Positions 16,545 through 24,923 of a DNA stretch of 49,958 nucleotides are shown one piece after another. The stretch lies in assembly GCA_947462685.1 (NCBI GenBank), contig CANHPL010000014.1:1-49958 (forward strand). Reading direction: 5' to 3'. Under the pieces are notes generated by a model. That model made no database searches, was not told where the DNA came from, and was given only the letters and a program-made list of their open reading frames with translations. This stretch comes from Burkholderiaceae bacterium (GTDB lineage: Bacteria; Pseudomonadota; Gammaproteobacteria; Burkholderiales; Burkholderiaceae). Each line of letters opens with the position of its first letter. Positions within the stretch are counted from its first letter, which is position 1. A program made the translations under genes and the position numbers.

Positions 16545-17681
16545 ATGTCCATTATTAAATCAGTCCATGTTGCTAATGTCAGCGTGCCCTTAGACCGAGT
16601 CACGTCTTTTTCCACTCGCACTGTCTCCGAACGTCACTATTGTTTAGTTAAAGTAACTAACACGGACGGTGTTGAAGGTATTGGCTTTTGCTACGTGGGT
16701 AGTAAAGCTGGTGAAATTGCTAAAGTTGCTGTGGAGCAATTATTAGCACCCATCATTATTGGTCAAGAAAGCCATCGCAGCGAAGGTCTATGGCAAGAAA
16801 TGTACTCTGAGTCAATCTTACAAGGTCGCTCTGGTTCGGTCATGCGTGGTATCTCGATATTAGATACAGCGATTTGGGATTTAAATGCACGCTCTGTTGG
16901 TTTACCTTTACACCAATACTTAGGTGCCGTAGTCCTCGACCGCGTACCCGCATATGCAAGTGGTGGTTATTATGTGGACGGCAAAACACCTGCCCTTTTA
17001 GCAAAAGAAATGGAATCCTATGTGGCCATGGGTTTCAAGGCTGTCAAAATGAAAACGGGTCGTCTTTCTCCGCGCGAAGAGGAAGAACGTTTAGCAGCAG
17101 TCAGAGATGCTGTTGGTGATGACATCATTTTGACAATGGATGCCAATAATGCTTGGCGCGACCTACCAACTGCCATGGAATATATTCAAAGATTTGAACA
17201 GTACAACCCTTATTGGATTGAAGAGCCTTTTTCGCCAGATGCTATCGACTTACATGCACGCCTGGCCAGTAGAACTACGATTACAGTTGCGACTGGTGAG
17301 ATCGAGGTGGGTCGCTGGCGTCATCGTGAGCTTGTAGAAGCCGGTGGCTGTGAGATTTTACAAACGGACGCGGCAGTTTGTGGTGGTATAAGTGAGTGGC
17401 GCCGCATTGCAGCATTTGCTGACTCAAAAGGTGTTACTGTCAGTCCGCACTGGTTCCATGATCTACATGCGCCGCTAGTTGCCGCAACGCCGAATGCCCG
17501 TTTTGTTGAATTCTTTACCGATGATCAGGTTCTCAATTTCCGTCGCTTGATTGATAAACAATTAAGCTTTGAAAAAGGCGACTTGATGTTGCATCAAACA
17601 CCAGGTCTTGGATTTAATTTTGATGAAGCGGCAGTGAAAAAATATGCGACTGGAAGCCAAGTATGGACACAAATTATTTAA
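16545..17681 (+). CDS. Enolase-superfamily enzyme, mandelate racemase (MR) subgroup
   Basis: A 378-residue protein with capping and barrel domains. Seen: the Lys pair in VKMKTG, metal ligands Asp in TMDANNAW, Glu in WIEEPF and Glu in ATGEIEVG, then the His/Asp dyad: Asp in QTDAAVCGG and His in SPHWFHDLHA. A Lys-x-Lys plus His/Asp pair defines the MR subgroup, which includes racemases and acid-sugar dehydratases. It therefore removes an alpha-proton from a hydroxy acid, probably with loss of water. 19 bp after the regulator, with GAGAGAAA as a modest ribosome site. It overlaps the next gene by 19 bases. Confidence 0.87.
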   Translation: MSIIKSVHVANVSVPLDRVTSFSTRTVSERHYCLVKVTNTDGVEGIGFCYVGSKAGEIAKVAVEQLLAPIIIGQESHRSEGLWQEMYSESILQGRSGSVMRGISILDTAIWDLNARSVGLPLHQYLGAVVLDRVPAYASGGYYVDGKTPALLAKEMESYVAMGFKAVKMKTGRLSPREEEERLAAVRDAVGDDIILTMDANNAWRDLPTAMEYIQRFEQYNPYWIEEPFSPDAIDLHARLASRTTITVATGEIEVGRWRHRELVEAGGCEILQTDAAVCGGISEWRRIAAFADSKGVTVSPHWFHDLHAPLVAATPNARFVEFFTDDQVLNFRRLIDKQLSFEKGDLMLHQTPGLGFNFDEAAVKKYATGSQVWTQII

Positions 17682-18724
17682 GTGCTAAAGAAGTAAGGGG
17701 TTTTATCGCCAAGGTCTTTGTTGGTCTTGGCATGCCAACTCAAGATGCCGCTTTGTGTGCCGACTTAATGGTTCGCACGGATTTATCTGGTGCCGATGGA
17801 CATGGTGTGTTTCGCTTGTTGCAATACGCACGCCGAATTAAATCTGGTGGCATCAACTTAAATCCGCAAATGAGACTTTTGCAAGATGCTCCTTCTATCG
17901 GACTACTTCATGGAGATAATGCCATGGGCCATTTGGTGATGCATCGCTGTGCCGAAATGGCAATTGCTAAAGCCAAAGTAACCGGAATTGGATGGATGGG
18001 TTGCTGCTATGGAAATCATGCCGGTGCTGGTTCAACTTATGCCAATTTAGTATCGGAGGCAGGTCTTGTCGGTATTTATATGGCCGTAGGCAGTGCTAAT
18101 CATATGGCTCCGTGGGGAGGTGTTGACCCTCTGTTATCAACTAACCCGATTGCGATCTCTGTACCAACTAGTAGTCAACAAGGCCCTGTTGTTTTAGATA
18201 TGGCAACTACTGTTGCTGCATATGGCAAGGTCAAAATGAAAGCGCAAGCAGGAGAACCAATGCCTGTTGGCTGGATGATTGACAAGCAAGGTAATCCTTT
18301 AACTGATCCACAGCGCTCCTCTGAAGGGACTTTACTGCCAATCGGAGATTACAAAGGTTATGGATTATCTTTGATGATCGCTCTTTTAGCTGGCTCAATG
18401 AATGGTGCTGCCGTTGGATCACAACTTGTCGACTTCAATGATGACGAAACTGCTGTAACTAATACAGGTCAAACTATTATTGCGGTAAACCCTGAATTTT
18501 TAGCGGGTTTCCAAAATATGACTCAATCAACGGATCAACTCATTAGTGAAATTAAATCATCAAAACCATTGCCAAATGTTTCAACAATTCGAGTTCCTGG
18601 TGATGGGGCAGCTCAGGCGAAGCAAAAAAGAAGTGTCGAAGGGATTCCGATTCCGGCAGGGTTACTCAAAAACCTGCATACTTGTGCAGAACTTGCAGGT
18701 ATTGATCCCATTCAAATGAATTAA
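17663..18724 (+). CDS. Malate/L-lactate dehydrogenase-family (Ldh2) oxidoreductase
   Basis: A 353-residue NAD(P)-dependent enzyme of the Ldh2/MDH2 family, distinct from classical Rossmann lactate dehydrogenases. Seen: GADGHGVFRLLQYARRI with the catalytic His, GNHAGAGSTYANLVSEAGLVG split over the cofactor site, APWGGVDPLLSTNPIAISVP, LDMATTVAAYGKVKM, and GDYKGYGLSLMIALLAG. The family reduces 2-keto acids, ureidoglycolate, 2,3-diketogulonate or cyclic imines. Overlapping the MR-type enzyme by 19 bases fits reduction of the 2-keto acid left by a dehydratase, or oxidation of a 2-hydroxy acid feeding it. A second family member lies at 45272. Confidence 0.86.
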   Translation: MDTNYLSAKEVRGFIAKVFVGLGMPTQDAALCADLMVRTDLSGADGHGVFRLLQYARRIKSGGINLNPQMRLLQDAPSIGLLHGDNAMGHLVMHRCAEMAIAKAKVTGIGWMGCCYGNHAGAGSTYANLVSEAGLVGIYMAVGSANHMAPWGGVDPLLSTNPIAISVPTSSQQGPVVLDMATTVAAYGKVKMKAQAGEPMPVGWMIDKQGNPLTDPQRSSEGTLLPIGDYKGYGLSLMIALLAGSMNGAAVGSQLVDFNDDETAVTNTGQTIIAVNPEFLAGFQNMTQSTDQLISEIKSSKPLPNVSTIRVPGDGAAQAKQKRSVEGIPIPAGLLKNLHTCAELAGIDPIQMN

Positions 18725-18735
18725 GGAGGATGAAC

Positions 18736-19728
18736 ATGAAGAAGTTTTCATTGAAGCAACTACCCAGCAAAATACTTTTTGTTGGAATGAGTATCTTCTT
18801 CACATCCTCTGGCTTTGCCCAGTCCAATGCTGATTATCCAAGTAAGCCTATCCGTTTAACTATTGGCTTTTCAGCAGGTGGCGGCTCAGATACCGCTGCA
18901 CGATTGATAGTACCGAAGTTTAGCGAATATATTGGACAGTCCGTCATTATTGACAACAAACCCGGAGCAGGTGGTAATCTTGCGAGTGATTACATCGTCA
19001 AGGCACCTGCTGATGGATACACCATTTTATTAACGACTATTGGATCATTAGCAATTAATCCACACATGCCTGAAGGTACGAGTTTTGATCCTTTAAAAGA
19101 CTTCAGCATGATTACTCAGGGCGTTACATTTTCCAATATCTTAGTTGTCAAAGCAGATTCGCCGATAAAAAATCTGAAAGACTTTATCAATGCGGGTAAA
19201 GATAAAAAAGTATTTGTAACTTTTGGTTCTTCCGGGAATGGCAGTACGGGTCATCTTGCGGGCGAACTTCTTAAAGTTCGTTCTGGTATGAATGCCCAGC
19301 ACATTAATTACAAAGGTGGTGGGCCTGCTATGAATGATTTGCTAGGCGGCAATATCACTGCGATTTTTGCAAGCACGCCTACGGCAATTCCGTTTATTGA
19401 AGTAGGAAAATTAAGGGCGCTTGGTGTAACCGGCTCAACACGCGCAATTACATTACCCAATGTACCGACGATTGCCGAACAAGGGTATCCAGGATACCAA
19501 GCGGATAATTGGTATGCCTTTGTTGGACCACCTAAAATGCCTGCCGAAGTAATCAATAAATTAAATATTGCTCTCACAAAGGCGATGCGTGATCCAGATA
19601 CGCTTGATCGCTTACATCGTGTTGGACTAGAAGCCTCCCCCAACTCACCTACTGAACTTTATAGTTACGTCAAATCTGAATATGAAGCTTGGGGAAAAAT
19701 CATTAAAAAAATACCATGGGAAAAATAA
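18736..19728 (+). CDS. Bug/TctC-type tripartite tricarboxylate transporter receptor
   Basis: A 330-residue periplasmic receptor. The ATG at 18736 is chosen because AGGAGG at 18724-18729 stands six bases before it; the ATG at 18730 would touch that site. A signal peptide (KKFS...SSGFAQS, cleavage near residue 30) is followed by YPSKPIRLTIGFSAGGGSDTAARLI, split over the usual first strand, then IIDNKPGAGGNLASD, NYKGGGPAMNDLLGG and VPTIAEQGYPGY, all Bug signatures. Ligands of the family are carboxylates. No TctA/TctB membrane genes occur in the window, so it must use a distant transporter or serve in sensing. It overlaps the hydratase gene start by one base. Confidence 0.88.
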   Translation: MKKFSLKQLPSKILFVGMSIFFTSSGFAQSNADYPSKPIRLTIGFSAGGGSDTAARLIVPKFSEYIGQSVIIDNKPGAGGNLASDYIVKAPADGYTILLTTIGSLAINPHMPEGTSFDPLKDFSMITQGVTFSNILVVKADSPIKNLKDFINAGKDKKVFVTFGSSGNGSTGHLAGELLKVRSGMNAQHINYKGGGPAMNDLLGGNITAIFASTPTAIPFIEVGKLRALGVTGSTRAITLPNVPTIAEQGYPGYQADNWYAFVGPPKMPAEVINKLNIALTKAMRDPDTLDRLHRVGLEASPNSPTELYSYVKSEYEAWGKIIKKIPWEK

Positions 19729-21008
19729 TGGGACACACCATCAGTGAAAAAATTCTTGCCAAAAGAGCGCAAAAAGATTCCGTAAAAGCTGGTGAAGTTG
19801 TCGTCTGCGATGTTGACTTTGCGATGGTCACAGATACGCGTGCATCGAATACCATCAAGATGATGAGTAAATTAGATAAAGATGCTCTCAAATTTACGCG
19901 AAACACCGCTTTGGTTTTAGATCATTACTCACCTCCCCCTCACCCAGAGGCCGCTGAGATTCATCAAAAAATGCGCGCCTTTGCTGATCAAGCTCATACG
20001 CATTTGTATGACATCGGCGATGGTATTTGTCATCAGGTATTACCTGAAGGGGGACATCTCACGAGTGGTGATTTGATTGTAGGTACTGATACCCATTCAG
20101 TGACCTATGGTGCCTTTAATGCATTTGGGACTGGGATTGAAGGAAGTGATGTAGCAGCAGTAATGGCTAGTGGCAAACTTTGGTTTAGAGTACCTGAATC
20201 TGTGCAAATTCACCTCAATGGCGAACTGCAACCCGGGGTATGGGCAAAAGATATCACCTTATATCTATTAGGCAAATTCAAAGCTGAAGGCTTGAACTAT
20301 AAAGCGATTGAATATATTGGTTCAGCAGTTAGCAAAATGGATATTGATGACCGTATGACCTTATGTAATCATGCTGCTGAACTAGGTGCTAAAGCTGCGA
20401 TTTTAGAAGCGGATCAAAAAACTATTGACTGGTTATCTGCCCATGGCGCTAAAACTCCTGCACCAGTCTATGCTGATCACGATGCAATATATGCGTTTAA
20501 GGATCAACTGAATGTCTCAACTCTGGCACCTCAAGTGGCTAGAAAGCATCATGTCGATGATGTCGTAGGAACAGATCAAATCGATCGTCAAGCAATTCAA
20601 TTCGCCCTGATTGGCACATGCACCAATGGCCGACTCGATGATATTCGGCAAGCGGCTCACATCTTAAAAGGCAAGAAATTAGCCAAGGGCGTGCGTATGA
20701 TTGTTACCCCCGCTTCTCGTCAAATCTATTTAGCAGCTTTGCGCGAGGGTCTAATTGAAATCCTTACCTCAGCTGGTGCCTCTTTTGAAGCAGCTGGTTG
20801 TGGAACGTGTGTAGGTATTACCAATCATTTAGTTCCTGGCAATCAAGAGACCGTCATATCTAGTGCAAATCGCAATTTCAAAGGACGACTCTCTAATGAT
20901 GAAGCTGATATTTGGTTAGGATCTGCAGCAACTGTTGCCGCTTCTGCATTAACTGGCTTTATTACTGACCCTAGAACTGTCGCCGGTGGCTCTTGGAGAA
21001 ATGTATGA
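19728..21008 (+). CDS. Aconitase-family hydratase large subunit (LeuC/DmdA-like)
   Basis: A 426-residue subunit from the ATG at 19728 (TAATG overlap with the receptor gene). It has the three iron-sulfur ligands C298 (IGTCTNGR), C358 and C361 (AAGCGTCVG), with the 60/3 spacing of LeuC. The GTDTHS and GTGIEGSDVAAVMASG segments are also present. It lacks the length of bacterial LeuC (about 470) and matches the short archaeal/homoaconitase/dimethylmaleate-hydratase type. It must pair with the small subunit encoded next. No leuB or leuA is near, and an ICL-type lyase follows, so leucine synthesis is unlikely. A role in hydrating a maleate/citraconate-like substrate is inferred. Confidence 0.85.
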   Translation: MGHTISEKILAKRAQKDSVKAGEVVVCDVDFAMVTDTRASNTIKMMSKLDKDALKFTRNTALVLDHYSPPPHPEAAEIHQKMRAFADQAHTHLYDIGDGICHQVLPEGGHLTSGDLIVGTDTHSVTYGAFNAFGTGIEGSDVAAVMASGKLWFRVPESVQIHLNGELQPGVWAKDITLYLLGKFKAEGLNYKAIEYIGSAVSKMDIDDRMTLCNHAAELGAKAAILEADQKTIDWLSAHGAKTPAPVYADHDAIYAFKDQLNVSTLAPQVARKHHVDDVVGTDQIDRQAIQFALIGTCTNGRLDDIRQAAHILKGKKLAKGVRMIVTPASRQIYLAALREGLIEILTSAGASFEAAGCGTCVGITNHLVPGNQETVISSANRNFKGRLSNDEADIWLGSAATVAASALTGFITDPRTVAGGSWRNV

Positions 21009-21514
21009 ACAATATGTTAATCGAAGGTAAGACCTTCTTGCTGGGTGAAGAAGTGAATACAGACATCAATTGCTCCAGTAAATATCTTCCTGGTAAAGAT
21101 AGCGAATATGTTAGTACGGTTGCTTTTAATAAATTAGAGCCTAGTTTTGCTCAAGGTGTGATTGCAAATGGTGGTGGTATTTTAGTTGCTGGTAAAAACT
21201 TTGGCATCAACTCCTCCAGAGAGCAAGCGATCCATGTTCTGCATTTGATGAACATTAAATGTATATTGGCACCCTCTTTTGGTCGACAATTCTTTCGTAA
21301 TGCAATCAATAATGGTCTACCGATTATTGAGTGTGATACTTCTGATATTCAGGCGGGTGAAAACTTAAAGGTTGATTTACAGCTTGGCCAAGTTATTTCT
21401 AAAGCACATGAAATCCCCTTTACTCCCCTACCTCAAGAAATCTTAAAAATTATTCAAATGGGTGGTTTAATAAATTTCATTACGAAACATCCTGATTGGA
21501 ATTTTGCAGCATGA
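21005..21514 (+). CDS. Aconitase-family hydratase small subunit (LeuD/DmdB-like)
   Basis: A 169-residue swivel domain. Seen: DINCSSKYLPGK at the start, then GKNFGINSSREQAIHVLHLMN, containing the Ser-Ser-Arg that contacts substrate carboxylates in aconitases, and PSFGRQFFRNAINNGLPII. The ATG at 21005 overlaps the large-subunit stop (ATGA) and follows GGAGAA; the frame also allows TTG at 20993, which is less likely. It is the short LeuD type, as expected for a partner of the short large subunit. ATGA overlap with the following lyase shows coupled translation of all three genes. Confidence 0.85.
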   Translation: MNNMLIEGKTFLLGEEVNTDINCSSKYLPGKDSEYVSTVAFNKLEPSFAQGVIANGGGILVAGKNFGINSSREQAIHVLHLMNIKCILAPSFGRQFFRNAINNGLPIIECDTSDIQAGENLKVDLQLGQVISKAHEIPFTPLPQEILKIIQMGGLINFITKHPDWNFAA

Positions 21515-22401
21515 ATGTGAGTCCTGGGCTTAAAAGGCAACAGCTACGTCAGTTAATCAACGGTATCGGTGCTGTCATTGCCCCAGGGATTTATGATGCC
21601 TATGGTGCAAAACTTGTGACTAATGCTGGTTTTTCAGCGGTTTACCTGACGGGTAATGGCGTTTCGGCATCGCTCTTAGGTCATCCAGATATTGGGCAAG
21701 TAGATCTCACTTTAATGGCTGATCATGCAAGACGAATCGCCGCATGTACACACTTACCCTTAATCTGCGACGCGGATACTGGCTACGGTGGGATTTTTAA
21801 TATTCAACGGACAGTTCAAGAGTTTGAGGCCGCAGGTGTTAGCGCAATTCATATTGAAGATCAACGCTTCCCTAAGCGTTGCGCGCAATTTGAAGGTGCG
21901 CGTTCGGTATTGGACTTTAAAGAGGCAATCAATCAAATTAAAGCTGCTACCTCAAGTCGTGTGGATGAGAGTTTGATGATTATTGCCAGAACAGATTGTG
22001 CTGCAAGTTTAGGCTTAGATCATGCCATTGAAAGAGCAAAAGCATTTATTACTGAAGGTGCTGATGCTGTCTTCGTTGAATTAAAACCAAGTCCGAATGC
22101 CCTAGAGATGATCCAGCGAATTAAGGACGAAGTCCAATCTACTTGTATGTTTAATGTTGATGTGGGTGGTGCTGTTTCTGAATTGAAAGCAAGCCAGATG
22201 AAATCTTTAGGTATCGATATTGCGATTCACCCAAGCCTTGGAAGAGGCATTTTTGGTTATGCCATGCAACAAGCTTTAACAGAATTAAAGTCTTCCGGCA
22301 ACATTGCCGGGCTTCGTCAAAACATGCTTACTGGTCCACAATACAATGCTTCTCTAGGTCTTGCTGATTTTGAAGCGTGGGAAAAAAAGTTTTTTGATTA
22401 A
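21511..22401 (+). CDS. Isocitrate lyase/PEP mutase-superfamily C-C lyase
   Basis: A 296-residue TIM-barrel enzyme. Seen: IAPGIYDAYGAKL (2-keto/pyruvate site), LICDADTGYGG with Mg ligands at 86-93, HIEDQ at 114-118, the lyase loop PKRCAQFEG at 121-129 and IIARTDC. The Cys124 of the loop is the acid/base of C-C lyases, and phosphonomutases lack it; the usual Gly-His that follows is Ala-Gln here. Relatives are methylisocitrate lyase, oxaloacetate decarboxylase and 2,3-dimethylmalate lyase. Being coupled to an aconitase-type hydratase favours cleavage of a hydrated dicarboxylate to pyruvate or glyoxylate plus a second acid. Last gene of the operon. Confidence 0.85.
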   Translation: MNVSPGLKRQQLRQLINGIGAVIAPGIYDAYGAKLVTNAGFSAVYLTGNGVSASLLGHPDIGQVDLTLMADHARRIAACTHLPLICDADTGYGGIFNIQRTVQEFEAAGVSAIHIEDQRFPKRCAQFEGARSVLDFKEAINQIKAATSSRVDESLMIIARTDCAASLGLDHAIERAKAFITEGADAVFVELKPSPNALEMIQRIKDEVQSTCMFNVDVGGAVSELKASQMKSLGIDIAIHPSLGRGIFGYAMQQALTELKSSGNIAGLRQNMLTGPQYNASLGLADFEAWEKKFFD

Positions 22402-22569
22402 TTATTTTTTCTTCAAAGAAGCTAAATGGGGATATTTTTCAGTCAGCATTGAACCACTTTAGTAGGTCGACCGAAAAGCTTCATGTGCTTGAATATTTCT
22501 TAACCAAGCAACCATCCGCGGCATGCCTTGCCAAGCATCATCCATATTGATATCTTGTGCAGCGGATGA
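22402..22569 (-). pseudogene. Decayed C-terminal fragment, glutathione S-transferase-like
   Basis: On the minus strand, one frame reads MDDAWQGMPRMVAWLRNIQA and then HEAFRSTY before a stop at 22459-22461. A second frame continues with LTEKYPHLASLKKK and a stop at 22402-22404. Together they resemble the final helices of a glutathione S-transferase (the MP-v-aW---I-a-PA-r pattern), broken by a frameshift and lacking everything upstream. The match is judged by eye over about 45 residues, so it is tentative. It fills most of the 287-bp gap between the lyase and the BchO-like gene. Confidence 0.4.
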
Positions 22570-22688
22570 TTTAGAGTGATTTTTTTAGCTAAACACCCCT
22601 TACTTTCAATAACTGTAGTACCAATCAAGCAATCAGATAAAGATATACTGACAAATATCTTTTACAACGCTTCATGTAATAATTACTT

Positions 22689-23600
22689 ATGCCAATCAAT
22701 GACCTATCTCGTGTTCCTCTTAAGTGGCCCAATCGTAAATTTAGCCAGACTCTTTATGAATCTGGTCTAGATTGGCATTTTCAAATCAGCCGGCACAAAA
22801 ACCCCTTAGCTAAAGCCATTGTCCTCATTCATGGCACAGGTGCATCTGCCCACTCTTGGGAAAAAATCCTACCGGTTTTAGCAAAAGATTACACGGTAAT
22901 TGTGCCTGATCTACCAGGTCATGGTTTTACCTTAGGGGCAAAAAAAGCTGGTTTACACATCGACCAAATTGCACTAAGTTTGCAATCACTCTTCAAATCA
23001 ATCAATCTGACGAAGATTGATGCGATCATTGGGCATTCGGCAGGTGCAAACTGTGGTTTAGCTTTAAGTCTTTTATACGCAAAGCCACCCAAGGCCATTA
23101 TTGGCCTTAACCCATCATTTGTTGCACCCCCGAATATTTACAATTACTTTGTGGGTCCATTAATTAATCCACTCGTGACTTCTGGTTTTGTGGCCAGCTT
23201 TTTAGCAAATACGATTCCGATGACTGGCATGATTGATAAATTGTTAGACTCCACAAATTCAACTCTTTCAGACAAGCAGCGCGAACCCTATCATCTTTTA
23301 TTTAGAGGGCAAAGCCACATCTATGGTTCCATGAACTTCATGGCCGCCTCTAATATTCCTGATTTACTCCAAAAGGGCGCTCAACTTCAGACAAAATGCA
23401 CTTTTTTAGTGGCGGCACAGGACCCCTGGGTTCCAGAGAATTCCCTATTACCAGTAATCCACCAATACTTCCCAAAAGCCGTTATCAACATTGAGGAAGG
23501 GGGGCATTTGTTTCATGAAGAAAACCCCTCTCGCACTTTAAAAATTATTCAAGAGGCACTGCAAGCGCTCAATCCGAATCCTTCCCCAGTCAATGCTTAA
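22689..23600 (+). CDS. BchO-like alpha/beta hydrolase
   Basis: A 303-residue alpha/beta-fold hydrolase. Seen: oxyanion loop IHGTGASAHSWE at 47-58, VIVPDLPGHGFT at 70-81, the nucleophile elbow IGHSAGA with Ser117, and the terminal His in EEGGHLFHEENPS. The HGTGAS-HSW, PDLPGHGFT and GHSAGA combination is that of BchO, the putative magnesium-chelatase accessory hydrolase of photosynthetic bacteria. No other pigment genes are in the window. It overlaps ccmA by eight bases and so heads the cytochrome c maturation operon. No clear ribosome site precedes the ATG. It may be a general hydrolase of that family; the reaction is unknown. Confidence 0.7.
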   Translation: MPINDLSRVPLKWPNRKFSQTLYESGLDWHFQISRHKNPLAKAIVLIHGTGASAHSWEKILPVLAKDYTVIVPDLPGHGFTLGAKKAGLHIDQIALSLQSLFKSINLTKIDAIIGHSAGANCGLALSLLYAKPPKAIIGLNPSFVAPPNIYNYFVGPLINPLVTSGFVASFLANTIPMTGMIDKLLDSTNSTLSDKQREPYHLLFRGQSHIYGSMNFMAASNIPDLLQKGAQLQTKCTFLVAAQDPWVPENSLLPVIHQYFPKAVINIEEGGHLFHEENPSRTLKIIQEALQALNPNPSPVNA

Positions 23601-24225
23601 TACTCTGGAAATTTCCTGCCAACGTGGTCGCCATCTCCTTTGGAGTGATGTCAATCTCACTGTAGATCCGGGTCAACTATTATTTGTGACTGGTGCCAAT
23701 GGTAGCGGCAAATCTTCCTTGTTACGCATCCTTGCAGGTTTGTCTAGCGCTAACTCCGGCGCTGTTTTATGGTGTGGTGAAAAAATTACGATAGATGCCC
23801 AAAAGTATTTCTCACAACTTCTCTATATCGGTCATCAACCACCGCTTAAGCCAGAGTTAAACGCTATTGAAAATCTAACTTTTTTAACTCAGCTTCATGG
23901 GCAAAGTGTGGCTCAGGATCAAATGATTGCAGCGCTTCAATCCTGGGAATTACAAGGAAAAACTATATCCCTCCCAACCAAACATTTATCCCAGGGACAA
24001 AAGCAACGAGTAGCCTTGACCCAACTTGCTCTTTTAGAAAAACGTCTGTGGATTTTAGATGAGCCTTTTAATAGCTTAGACACAAATGGCTCCAACATAC
24101 TGAGCAAGCAATTAGAGCTTCACTTAGAGCAAAATCACTTCGTGGCGCTCACAAGTCATCTCCATGAAACAGCTGCACATATCGCACCTTCTTTGCAGCA
24201 TCGAGAAATTAGAATCGAATTTTAA
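23593..24225 (+). CDS. ccmA: Heme exporter ATPase CcmA
   Basis: A 210-residue ABC ATPase of the System I cytochrome c maturation machinery. With CcmB, CcmC and CcmD it releases heme-loaded CcmE. Seen: Walker A GANGSGKSSLLRIL, the CcmA-typical YIGHQPPLKPELNAIENL, signature LSQGQKQRVALTQL, Walker B LWILDEPFNSLD and the switch His in LTSHLHE. Length and order are standard. It starts inside the BchO-like gene (eight-base overlap) and is followed two bases later by ccmB. Confidence 0.93.
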   Translation: MLNTLEISCQRGRHLLWSDVNLTVDPGQLLFVTGANGSGKSSLLRILAGLSSANSGAVLWCGEKITIDAQKYFSQLLYIGHQPPLKPELNAIENLTFLTQLHGQSVAQDQMIAALQSWELQGKTISLPTKHLSQGQKQRVALTQLALLEKRLWILDEPFNSLDTNGSNILSKQLELHLEQNHFVALTSHLHETAAHIAPSLQHREIRIEF

Positions 24226-24227
24226 GT

Positions 24228-24911
24228 ATGGCATCCACCTCTACAGCACACATTCTTTTGAGTATTTTTAAACGGGATATTACGCTTGCGATTCGTCGCG
24301 GTTCAGACACTTTTGGGGCTATTTTCTTTTTTGTTTTAGTGGTGAGTCTTTTTCCACTAGCTCTGGGTTCTGACACCAAGCTTTTGCAACAAATTGCTCC
24401 AGGGATTATTTGGGTTTGTGCGCTGTTAGCTGTGATGTTGTCTTTAAGCCGTTTATTTAATGACGACTTTCAAGATGGCGTACTCGAACAACTGGCTTTA
24501 AGTGTATGTCCCTTAGAAATGATCACTTTTGCAAAAGTGATTGCCCATTGGTGTTATACGGGACTTATCCTACTCTTGATTTCACCGATTCTTGCGTTGC
24601 AATTCAATCTTTCTTCTAATTCTATTCAAGTTCTTTTTATTGCTTTGTTGCTTGGCACTCCTTCGCTGAGCTTTATAGGCTCTATCGGGGCGGCATTAAC
24701 AGTAGGCTTAAAAAGTTCTGGCGCACTCATTTCTTTGTTAATTCTGCCCTTATTAATACCTGTTCTGATTCTAGGTACTCTAGCAGTAGATGCGGCCGAC
24801 ACGGATATGCAATATTCGGTATACTTATATCTTTTAACTGCTTACAGTATTTTATCAAGTTTTTTTGCTCCATTAGCATGTGCATCAGCTTTAAAAATCG
24901 TGCTCGACTAA
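24228..24911 (+). CDS. ccmB: Heme exporter permease CcmB
   Basis: A 227-residue membrane protein with six predicted helices. Seen: FKRDITLAIRRGSDTFGAIFFF at the first cytoplasmic loop/helix, split by family-typical residues; APGIIWVCALLAVMLSLSRLF; the DGVLEQL segment that contacts CcmA; and a C-terminal LLILPLLIPVLILG helix. It forms the channel part of the CcmAB complex. Two bases separate it from ccmA and twelve from ccmC. Confidence 0.92.
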   Translation: MASTSTAHILLSIFKRDITLAIRRGSDTFGAIFFFVLVVSLFPLALGSDTKLLQQIAPGIIWVCALLAVMLSLSRLFNDDFQDGVLEQLALSVCPLEMITFAKVIAHWCYTGLILLLISPILALQFNLSSNSIQVLFIALLLGTPSLSFIGSIGAALTVGLKSSGALISLLILPLLIPVLILGTLAVDAADTDMQYSVYLYLLTAYSILSSFFAPLACASALKIVLD

Positions 24912-24923
24912 ATAAAACTTTCT

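Noticed and set aside
19728..21514. Leucine biosynthesis leuCD
   Set aside because: No leuA or leuB is adjacent, both subunits are the short type and the next coupled gene is a C-C lyase, so a catabolic role is preferred.
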